A DNA stretch of 64,000 nucleotides from Nematostella vectensis. Taxonomy: Eukaryota; Cnidaria; Anthozoa; Actiniaria; Edwardsiidae. Positions within the stretch are counted from its first letter, which is position 1; every line of letters begins with the position of its first letter. This document shows positions 1-12,000 of this stretch, piece by piece. The translations under genes and the position numbers were made by a program. The stretch covers positions 14,645,408-14,709,407 of the forward strand of contig NC_064046.1 in NCBI RefSeq assembly GCF_932526225.1. The letters run 5' to 3'. The notes under the pieces are model-generated. The model was given only the letters and a program-made list of their open reading frames with translations, was not told the origin of the DNA and made no database searches.

Positions 1-3000
1 GATTCGTGAGGAGCCTGGAAATGAGGAAACAGGTGCTGGCCTCGTGCATGGAGTTCCACACCCTGGTGGAGGAGGTCAGTACAGCAAACCCCTCCCCTGA
101 CGGTAGATTGATGATTAGACACACCCCTCCCCTGACGGTAGATTGATGATTAGACACACCCCTCCCCTGACGGTAGATTGATGATTAGACACACCCCTCC
201 CCTGACGGTAGATTGATGATTAGACACATCCCTCCCCTGACGGTAGATTGATGGTTAGACACACCCCTCCCCTGACGGTAGATTAACGACAATTAATAAT
301 TAGACACACCCCTCCCCTGACGATAGATCAATAATTAGACACACCCCTCCCCTGACTGTAGATTAATGATTAGACACACCCCTCCCCTGACGGTAGATTG
401 ATGATTAGACACACCCCTCCCCTGACGGTAGATTGATGATTAGACACACCCCTCCCATGACGCTAGATTGATGATTAGACACACCCCTCCCCTGACGCTA
501 GATTGATGATTAGACACACCCCTCCCCTGACGATGGATTAATAATTAGACACACCCCTCCCCTGACTGTAGATTGATGATTAGACACACCCCTCCCCTGA
601 CGATGGATTAATGATTAGACACACCCCTCCCCTGACGCTAGATTGATGATTAGACACACCCCTCCCCTGACGCTAGATTGATGATTAGACACACCCCTCC
701 CCTGACGGTAATTAGCGACAGTTAATGATTAGACACACCCCTGCCCTGACGGTAGATTAGCGACAGTTAATGATTAGACACACCCCTCCCCTGACGATCC
801 CTACCTCACATGATGGTTTATTAGATTGGGCACATACTCTCCCTGACGGTCGAATAATGGGCACACCCGAGCCAGTCCAACGTCCCAAGCAATTCTATCC
901 ATCTCTCAACCACCCACCAAACTCATTCTCTTTCGTCCTTCCCCAGGCATCCGAATGGGCGATCAGCACACTGAGACAAATGGCCCTGATGAACATGGAG
1001 GAGATCCTATCCCTGGAGGGCGTTGCAGCCTTGCGGGGGAAGCTCCAGAGTTACCTGGCAGATAGCCCGGCATGGCAGGACAGTAGGTTGCACCGGATAT
1101 CCGAGATCGCAACCAACGTCGGCCATGAGCGGATGATCCGGCAGGCGGAGGGGATTCTAACGAGGTATAAAGAGGTGGAAGACATGTTGGAGCAGAGGCA
1201 GGGCACGCTTGCACGTGCGGAGGAGAGATTACAGGTAAAGGATTGAGATAACAACTCAGATAAAAATGGTTGGGCCGTAAGGGCTGGTATGAATTGCTTG
1301 TGTGAGGTACACAGAGAAGACGCTTGCATGTGCGGAGGAGAGATTACATGTAAAGAATTGAGATAACAACTCAGATAAAAATGGTTGGGCCGTAAGGGCT
1401 GGTATGAATTGCTTGTGTGAGGTACACAGAGAAGACGCTTGCATGTGCGGAGGAGAGGTTACAGGTTAAGAATTGAGACAGGCTACGTCTCAGGTATAGG
1501 AGATTTATACACGTAAAGAATTGAGACAGGCTAGATATCGAATAAAACATGGTTGGGCCGTAAGGGCTGGTATGAATTGCTTGCGTGAGGTATACAGAGA
1601 AGACGCTTGCATGTGCGGAGGAGAGATTACAGACAGTCCGAAGCGCTGGGATGAATTTGGTTGAGATACACAGACAAGAGATTGCGGGCAAAGGATTTAG
1701 TTGGATGGTAGAAAATAAGTACCCCTGAGAATGAAAAGGGATTGGGGTCGATGGAGTTGGAGTTGCACAGAGTAAGTTGCACGGATAGTGAACTTGTATG
1801 TGGAGTGTGTAACATATGGGGTTACAAATCGAGGTGAAAGAAAATCTCAGAAAAGGTGGACAGTTTTATTATATACGGGTTAAACCGGTCCCTTGAACTT
1901 CTTGTGCACCCCCTTCTTAATCGAATTCGTTTTTTTTTATCGATCCGACAGGGTCACCCTTCCAGTGAAATATCCAGTACTGTCACGGGTGGTAGTGACG
2001 AATCCGGCTCCACCCCTCCCCAGGATGGGGACGAGAGCGATCTCTACCCAGAGAGCGATGACGACATAGACTCCTCCCTCCTGAGTGTTGAGGGACTGGA
2101 CCTCAAACCCAAACGCAAGATCTCTGATGATAAGATGTACTCGTGGAAGGAGGTCAGCGGCATACAACATGTACGCATGCGTCAAGTGGTGAAATATGCT
2201 CATTCGTGTCTTTCTCTTTTTATCTACATACTCTTATTGAACGTATATATATTTTTAAAATAAAGACTTGGTTAAAGATGGAAATAAAATCACACATAGC
2301 TGCGACTCAGCGTTGTCATAGAGTGTAGTACTCATTTCAATGGAAGGATCACCTACTATTGTACGTGTAAATTCTTAATCATTCACTACTAATCTTCGTG
2401 GTGTTCATAACATGACCTATTGTTCCTTAGCAACCGCTTGAAAGCGTCGAGGAAGAGGAAGTACTATCTCCGCGAGTCCAAGAGTGAGTTTACACTGTAA
2501 TTTACAGCATACTGTCACGCTGTCCTGGTCGTCAGTCTATACCTGTCACGCAGTACCTGTCTCGCTGTACTTGTCACGTTGTATAAGTCACGCTGTCTAA
2601 GTTGTCACCCTATACCTGTCACGCTGTATTATTCGTCACCCTATACCTGTCACGCTGTATTATTTCGTCACTTTACCTGTCCCGCTGTTTTAGTCGTCAC
2701 TCTATACCTGTCACGCTGTACTTATCGTCACTCTACCTGTCACGCTGTTATTGTTACACTGTTGTTGAAACGCTGTATTACGCTGTAGTTGTCACGCTGT
2801 AGCTTTCACGCTATGCCACGCTTTTATTCCTGTTACCTAGCGCGACGTAGCATTGCGTTACTTGTAGTGCACACTGCTCTCAACGCCCTCCGCACTCCTC
2901 CCTTATCCCCTGCTCTTTGCACCTCGGTGTTCATTGTTGTGAATATTTGTACTTCTGTTTCCAGAAAACTGTCATACATTGTGACGGAGATGATTGAGAC

Positions 3001-6000
3001 GGAAAGAGATTACGTTAAGTCGCTAGACTACATCGTGGAGGTAAGAATCTCCCCCCCCCCCCCCAAAAAAAACAACAAAAAACAACAACAATGTATTGGA
3101 TTTGAGTCGATATGAGTTGCTTAAGACTCTGAATCTGATTGGTTGATGGATCATTTACTGCCTCAAAAATTCAATGCATTTTTTTATCACCGAAATAAAT
3201 TCTTATAGGCCCACAATTGGATGTTTCGTGTGACACGGTAATTTGTGGAAGGGGAAAGCGACAGAGTAATTGGCCGTCTTTAAAGCTGCAACACAAAGTC
3301 ACCCATTGATATCTAATTGCCTCTCCCTGAGTATTCAATTGAACCTCAATAGAGAGGTGAAGACCCTTTATATAACTTGCGCTTTTCAAAGTCCGATTTT
3401 AAAATTCTTCAGAAAAATATTGTAAATGAGATCTCCATTGCGTACACTTCCACGCATCTAGCACTTTTTTGGGTCCGGAAGGTGTCCTTTATATCGAGGT
3501 CCAATTTTACTTTTCTCTGTTTAGAATTACATCTCTCAGATGGACAACCCAGATCTGCTTCCATCGCTAAAAGGGAAGAAGAATATCCTTTTTGGGAACA
3601 TCGAGAGGCTCAGCGACTTCCACAAAGGGTGAGTCGCTTTTAAGAGTGGTTATCATAAGCCAGTTTAACTCTTTCAGTACCGCAAGCGCCACAAGCTAGT
3701 ACTGAATTAGCACCGTTTGTATTTCAGCTCTTTTCTCCGTGAATTGGAGAATTGCAAGGAACGACCTCTCCAAATTGGGAGCTGTTTTCTAAAATGGGTA
3801 GGTCAAGGCTCTACGTGATTCCTGACTAAACTGCGTTTGTAGCATGATGAAAGAATAAACGTCTGAGCGTTAGACACTAAGCCATTGACAGGTTTCAATA
3901 CTAAATCAATCCCACATTTTCCTGTGTCTTGAAGGTGATTTAAAATACACTTCAAACACGTGTTTTAGTTGTTTATAATATTTCTGAAATTTACATGCAT
4001 ATGATTTTAAAAAGAAAGCACTGCCGGCATGCCATTTTGCGTGACTGTTGCTGGCATGATAATTTTGCGTGACTGTTGCTGGCATGACATTTGCGTGACT
4101 GTTGCTGGCATGACATTTTGCGTGACTGTTGCTGGCATGACATTTTGCGTGACTGTTGCTGGCATGACATTTTGCGTGACTGTTGCTGGCATGACATTTT
4201 GCGTGACTGTTGCTGGCATGACATTTTGCGTGACTGTTGCTGGCATGACATTTTGCGTGACTGTTGCTGGCATGACATTTTGCGTGACTGTTGCCGGCAT
4301 GACATTTTGCGTGACTGTTGCTGGCATGACATTTTGCGTGACTGTTGCCGGCATGACATTTTGCGTGACTGTTGCCGGCATGACATTTTTCGTGACTGTT
4401 GCTGGCATGCCATTTTGCGTGACTGTTGCTGGCATGCCATTTTGCGTGACTGTTGCTGGCATGACATTTTGCGTGACTGTTGCCGGCATGACATTTTGCG
4501 TGACTGTTGCCGGCATGACATTTTGCGTGACTGTTGCTGGCATAACATTTTGCGTGACTGTTGCTTTGCGTGACTGTTGCTGGCATGACATTTTGCGTGA
4601 CTGTTGCTGGCATGACATTTTGCGTGACTGTTGCTGGCATGACATTTTGCGTGACTGTTGCTGGCATGACATTTTGCGTGACTGTTGCTGGCATGACATT
4701 TTGCGTGACTGTTGCTGGCATGACATTTTGCGTGACACTCGTTTTTCTTCCACAGGAGCGTCAGTTTTACCTTTATGCTCTTTACAACATGAACAAACCT
4801 CGCTCGGACCAGCTTCTATCCGACCATGGCAATGCCTACTTTCGGGTGAGCTAAACACTTAGTCTTCTTTGTGCAGTCATCTCTCGTGACCCATGCTATC
4901 ATGACAAAGAGACGTGGCAAAGATTCACGAAAGCTCGTCAAAGGCTATCAGAATCGCTGTTGTGATCGTCAGTAGTTTCCATAATTTCTAAACCTGTTAT
5001 TGTGATCGCGATGGCGCGCATCGCGATGTAATTGATGATCTGTTTGTTATGGTTTGTCACTCCATCCCCCGTCCTCTTTTTTTAGGCTTACCACGCCTCA
5101 CGTGTTTCCCCCAGGGGGCTGGCCATGTCTCGTCATGCTGGCTACGCCTTATGGGCCACTTGTCAATAAAAATTGTGTTGTCTGTAGATATGCCAGAAGG
5201 AATGACAATTGTGTCTTTTGTTGTAGATATGCCAGAAGGAGCTTGGTGACAAGCTTGACCTCGGTAGCTACCTTATGAAGCCTGTTCAGCGCATGTGCAA
5301 GTATGGTCTTTTGCTGAGGGTGAGTTTTTATCCTTCTTCAACTAGAGAAGTTCGATTCTAGTAGTCTACCTCCCTTCGGAGTCACGGGAAATAGCCAGAG
5401 AAGTTTGATTCTAGTAGTCTGCCTCCCTTGTAAGTCATGGGGAAAAGCTAGCGGGAGCCAAGAAGGCATTTGTGCGTTTAGGCTCTAGATGGCCATCGTA
5501 GCGGTTCTCGCTGAAGAGATATTTTTTTAGTTATTTCGAGAACAGTTGAAATTAGGAATAACGAAAACAACCATCCAAGTTTATTAAATGACCGTTGATC
5601 TGTCAGATTTAAACACATAGTTAAATTGTTCCGGGCAAACTCAATTGATTCCTCTGTATATCACCAATGCAATTAGCACATATAAATTTTTGTGCTTTAT
5701 TATTGGCATGCTCTTGCATTAAAATGGCCTATAATAATGGTTCAACGTAGATTGAAAGCCAAAGTTTATTGCAATGTGGTTGAAAAATGATTTCCCTTTG
5801 CAGGACATGATTAAAGTTTATGGCGGATCAACACGGGTTTCGGAGCTCAAGGTACAGATCACAACACTAGATCTTTCACTGTGACCATTTACAGTGCGAC
5901 GCGCGCTACCGTGGCCACCTTGACGGTTTTGTAGTACGCCAATAAGGAAACGATAAACAAATTATCTAGTCAGATAATGATTACTTCACTGAACAACCAG

Positions 6001-9000
6001 TGAGTTAAAAATTCATTAGAGGAAGCACGTCAGAGCACGATGGAATCCTCCTATTTAAGAAGTTCGTGCCAATAAAACTGATTCAGAGTCCTTATTGGCC
6101 AACTTTCTTAAAACTTTGTCTTGGTGGCCACGGTAGTTCGTTGCACATCAAGCAATCTTTTTTCTCCGACGTATGTCTAACGCAGTAAATGGCCATGCTG
6201 TTGCGGCTACCCCGCCTATTGTGGCGAAGCTAATAAAATGAAATAAATAAATAACGCTCGAAACGTAAGCGTAACTACTCTGTTTCACAGAGGCGTTTAA
6301 CATACCTTTTCAACCTTGTGTTGATTTATACCTTGGCAGAACAATATTCTGGATCTCAGGTCCTGAAATTAGACTTGATGGTTTCGGATTTGAATACGTT
6401 TCCTTTCTAATATTGTCCTTCTCATTTGACGCCTCGCTAGTAAGGGTATGTCTTTGACGTAGATCGATGGTATTATTAAGTCACCTTGTTACGTCACCCC
6501 TTGATCATCATATCCTCTCGAAGTGGGTAACAACTATAGTTGCTGAGACATGTCTGCGCTCACAAAAGTAGATTCGCCTGTGATCTTAAAAGGATTTAAA
6601 AATAAATTGACCCTCGATTTACGTCACAGGGTTCCCGAAATTTGTGGCCATATTTTTGTATAACGTACCCTGGGTACCAGAGCCTCTAGACTTCTCTCCT
6701 CCAGTGACGCTCAGCCATCACTGGACAAGATAGAAGTCTGGCTCAGGGTCACTGGAATAGAGAAGTATGACGGCTCTGGTACCCAGGGTATGTATCACAT
6801 AGTCTTGCAACGCATTTTTCAACTCACAAGTCATTATATCCAGTACTCGATACTTTTGTCTTCAAATGGCGGATTTGTTGAAATTCACTAGCTTACTACT
6901 GCACACTACTCTTTAAGCGTATGGTTCAAGATTGATCAGAAATGTTCCGTTCCTCACTGACAAGTGTCCTAGCTGGTAATCAGCCATGAAGTGACTCTAA
7001 TCATTGTGAGGAGAGAGAAATATCCAAGTTAATCCCAGCTGTAAACTGAATCCCATAGACACAGCTGGTTCATGCCTTGGATACACACACAAGTATTTGC
7101 AATCAAATCGCATGACACAACATCTATTTACCTCTATTACGCCATAATCATATGAAAGCTTAAAGCTTTAAGACTGCTCTAGATCAATAGGCTTTGTGGA
7201 GACATCTTTTGCGCTGTGTCTCTGGCAATATTTACTGATAACTGATAACTGTGATCTATGGTTTATGGAATGACAGGCCGCCGAGGAGATGGTCAAGTTT
7301 CAGCTGCGACATGGCAATGATCTTCTCGCTATGGATTCTCTTAGAGCCTGCGATGTAAGTACTGTAACACGTAAAGCGAACTCCAGTTCACGCTTGACGT
7401 ATCTCTGTCGCCGACATTTTGTCACCCCTGGAAAAGACCATGCTCAAAGCATCCATTTGTATTGGCCGTTTTTTTTGGGTAGTTTTGCGATACCCTGTAT
7501 TGCATTCGGTAATTGTTGTATTGTAAGTCTAACAGTATTGAAATTTCTTTACATAACTTTCCTCATAGAAATCATTTACTATAACAATATCGAAATTTCT
7601 TCACATAACGTTTCCTCATAGATAACAACATTATCAAACGTGTCACTGATAAACTGACAAGGCTGCTTCTCCCTCTAATGACAAGATTGTAATAAGTTAT
7701 CTAAAAATCACAGATACATGGAAAAAGAACTTCACTTGACCCACATCGGTTCACCCTGAGCAATGTGATTTTGTTGGTTCTGATTGGTGCACATATCTGG
7801 TAGCGCCTCAGCGTCACATGTCATCAGATAGGCAAGACACTTCACAATTGTTTGCTCTTATTTCTCAAGATCAATGTGAAGGAGCAAGGTCGACTGTTAC
7901 GGCAAGATAACTTCATCGTGTGGCACGCCAAGAAGAAGACCCGTCGTCGCGTGTTCCTGTTCGAGGACTTGGTCCTTTTTAGTAAGGCCAAGAAACAAGC
8001 AGGGGGTGTGGACCTTTACTTCTACAAGCACTCCCTTAAGGTACACCTAGTTGATGGATAGATCAGAGTACATTCTGCTAAAAAAAACCCTGGATCTATG
8101 TTAAATGTTTTATGGAGACTTTGATAAAGGTTACATGTGCAAGCGTTGTGTTATGGGAAACCTGGTCGATGGGCTGCCATCTTTGATTGAAGGCTTCGCG
8201 CTATACCTACTGCGGGCGCGATCACTTTGCGTCACATCCAAAATGGCGGACCATCGATTGAGGTTCCGCAATGAAACACCATCAACCTCCTTCAAGCAAG
8301 CTTTATATCTCCCCTGACGAGAAAGAGCCTGGGTCGCCGACCGATCCTACCACTCTAATATGCGAAAATAAATATTTTTCTTTGATCCCCTTTACTTATT
8401 TACTGATATATAATATATATCTTCCTGTAGACCGCTGACATCGGTTTGACGGAGTCTGTGGGCGACAGTGGGCTGCAGTTTGAGCTATGGTTCAGACGTC
8501 GCAAGATCGGAGAAACTTACATATTGCAAGTAAGTATAGATATAGGACCTCACAACCATCATAATGCCATAATGTCAATCTCTTTGTTTTTAGATCGCTC
8601 CGCTCATTCCTTATTTGGACATAACATACCGCCCATTCCTTATTTGGACATAACATACCGCTTATTCCTTATTTGGACATAACATACCGCCCATTCCTGA
8701 TTTGGACATAACATACCGCCCATTCCTTATTTGGATATAACATACCGCCCATTCCTTATTTGGACATAACATACCGCCCATTCCTTATTTGAACATAACA
8801 TACCGCCCATTCCTTATTTGGACATAACAGACCGCTCATTCCTTATTTGGACATAACATACCGCTCATTCCTTATTTGGACATAACATACCGCCCATTCC
8901 TTATTTGGATATAACATACCGCCCATTCCTTATTTGGACATAGCATACCGCCCATTCCTTATTTGGACATAACATACCGCCCATTCCTTATTTGGACATA

Positions 9001-12000
9001 ACATACCGCTCGTTCCTTATTTGGACATAACATACCGCTCATTCCTTATTTGGACAACATACCGCCCATTCCTTATTTGGACATAACATACCGCCCATTC
9101 CTTATTTGGACATAACATACCGCCCATTCCTTATTTGGATATAACATACCGCCCATTCCTTATTTGGACATAACATACCGCCCATTCCTTATTTGGACAT
9201 AACATACCGCCCATTCCTTATTTGGACATAACATACCGCCCATTCCTTATTTGGACATAACATACCGCCAAATCCTTATTTGGACATAACATACCGCCCA
9301 TTCCTTATTTGGATATAACATACCGCTCATTCCTTATTTGGACATAACATACCGCCCATTCCTTATTTGGATATAACATACCGCTCATTCCTTATTTGGA
9401 CATAACATACCGCCCATTCCTTATTTGGATATAACATACCGCTAATTCCTTATTTGGACATAACATACCGCCCATTCCTTATTTGGATATAACATACCGC
9501 TCATTCCTTATTTGGACATAACATACCGCCCATTCCTTATTTGGACATAACATACCGCCCATTCCTTATTTGGACATAACATACCGCCCATTCCTTATTT
9601 GGACATAACATACCGCTCATTCCTTATTTGGATATAACATACCGCTCATTCCTTATTTGGATATAACATACCGCTCATTCCTTATTTGGACATAACATAC
9701 CGCCCATTCCTTATTTGGACATAACATACCGCCCATTCCTTATTTGGATATAACATACCGCCCATTCCTTATTTGGACATAACATACCGCTCATTCCTTA
9801 TTTGGACAACATACCGCCCATTCCTTATTTGGACATAACATACCGCCCATTCCTTATTTGGACATAACATACCGCCCATTCCTTATTTGGACATAACATA
9901 CCGCCCATTCCTTATTTGGACATAACATACCGCCCATTCCTTATTTGGACATAACATACCGCCCATTCCTTATTTGGACATAACGTACCGCCCATTCCTT
10001 ATTTGGACATAACATACCGCCCATTCCTTATTTGGACATAACATACCTCCCATTCCTTATTTGGACATAACATACCGCCCATTCCTTATTTGGACATAAC
10101 ATACCGCCCATTCCTTATTTGGACATAACATACCGCCCATTCCTTATTTGGACATAACATACCGCCCATTCCTTATTTGGACATAACATACCGCCCATTC
10201 CTTATTTGGACATAACATACCGCCCATTCCTTATTTGGACATAACATACCGCCCATTCCTTATTTGGACATAACATACCGCCCATTCCTTATTTGGACAT
10301 AACATACCGCCCATTCCTTATTTGGACATAACATACCGCCCATTCCTTATTTGGACATAACATACCGCCCATTCCTTATTTGGACATAACATACCGCCCA
10401 TTCCTTATTTGGACATAACATACCGCCCATTCCTTATTTGGACATAACATACCGCCCATTCCTTATTTGGACATAACATACCACCCATTCCTTATTTGGA
10501 CATAACATACCGCCCATTCCTTATTTGGACATAACATACCGCCCATTCCTTATTTGGACATAACATACCGCCCATTCCTTATTTGGACATAACATACCGC
10601 CCATTCCTTATTTGGATATAACATACCGCTCATTCCTTATTTGGACATAACATACCGCCCATTCCTTATTTGGATATAACATACCGCCCATTCCTTATTT
10701 GGATATAACATACCGCTCATTCCTTATTTGGACATAACATACCGCTCATTCCTTATTTGGACATAACATACCGCCCATTCCTTATTTGGACATAACATAC
10801 CGCCCATTCCTTATTTGGACATAACATACCGCCCATTCCTTATTTGGACATAACATACCGCCCATTCCTTATTTGGACATAACATACCGCCCATTCCTTA
10901 TTTGGATATAACATACCGCTCATTCCTTATTTGGACATAACATACCGCCCATTCCTTATTTGGATATAACATACCGCCCATTCCTTATTTGGATATAACA
11001 TACCGCTCATTCCTTATTTGGACATAACATACCATATTTGGGAGTGCCTCTTTTTACTTTGTATCGCATAAGAAGTGTGTAAGTGGAGAATTTCCACTTT
11101 AACATATAGATTATCGGAGGTTTCCCGGCGCGCTAAGACCATTTTGAAAAACGACTATCTATTGTTCCTTGCCGTCCTTTTTACCGTCGTAGTTGTCTAA
11201 ACTCACTAATGTGGTTCCTCAGCCGTCTTCAGTGGAAGTCAAACACGCCTGGCTGTCGGAAATCACCAAGATCCTTTGGAAACAAGCGATGAGGAACAAA
11301 GGTACCTACTCGAAGAGTTTCTGTCAGCCGCCAATTTTTCATCCTTGTAAGATACCAAGTACGAGAGAGCATCCTTCACTTAGTCTACAGATAATTACAT
11401 TTTCGAAAATGATGTTGAGCTCATCTTAAACAAAAAGATATACGAGAAAAAAAACACAAACATAATAGCAAAACTCATGATCGTGATAGTTGTATTTAGT
11501 ATATATAGTTGTTTCTTGTTCAAAAACTAGCAAATTAATACATGTCTATGATATTTTGAGCTCAACAGGATCACTGACTCGCGTTGATTTAATGTGTCTA
11601 GAATAAATTGAGCGTTGATTTCCTGTTTTCAACTTTACAGAGTACGGACTGACTGAAGCGTCCACGGGAATTAGTGTCGGAAGCCAACCATCCTTCCTCG
11701 TACCCAGTACCCGCTCGGACGACATCTCGGCGTACCAGCCCAACACAACAACCACACCCTATCACGGCAAGTACCTTCGTAGCTCGCGCTCCGTCAGCCC
11801 CAAGCGCTTGTCCGCCGTGTCAACATCCTCCTGCGCCACTAGTGGGGCGTGTCTTACGGACGACGAGGGGGGTAACTCGGGACATCAATCCCGCATGCGT
11901 CCCGTTTCAACTATCGAGGAACGGAACACTGCAACTCGCGATATTAGGAGTGTGAAATCGAGCGAGGATTTACCATCAAAGGTAAAGTCTACTAAAGACA

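Larger units (their letters stand above)
2965..7354 (+). other. DH (Dbl homology) catalytic domain region, 7 exons
   Basis: Seven exons (2965-3040, 3525-3628, 3728-3797, 4756-4845, 5227-5319, 5804-5851, 7277-7354) together encode the exchange domain. Conserved region 1 is [18 protein letters not shown]; the middle holds [19 protein letters not shown]; conserved region 3 is [17 protein letters not shown]; the last helix is [13 protein letters not shown]. All motifs are intact, so the domain should be active on a Rho GTPase. Which GTPase cannot be read from the sequence. Confidence 0.9.

Noticed and set aside
4029-4862. Long open frames on both strands (up to about 280 codons)
   Set aside because: They arise because the 27-bp unit is divisible by three; the stretch is an intron between two firm DH exons.
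7500-7630. Duplicated ~60-bp segment (TATTGAAATTTCTTTACATA)
   Set aside because: Real but short and ordinary; not linked to an exon boundary or known element.
8590-11036. Regular 29-bp (and at 20,120-22,905, 28-bp) direct repeats reminiscent of a CRISPR array
   Set aside because: Units are contiguous with no unique spacers, lie within introns of animal genes, and no cas-like genes are present. They are minisatellites.
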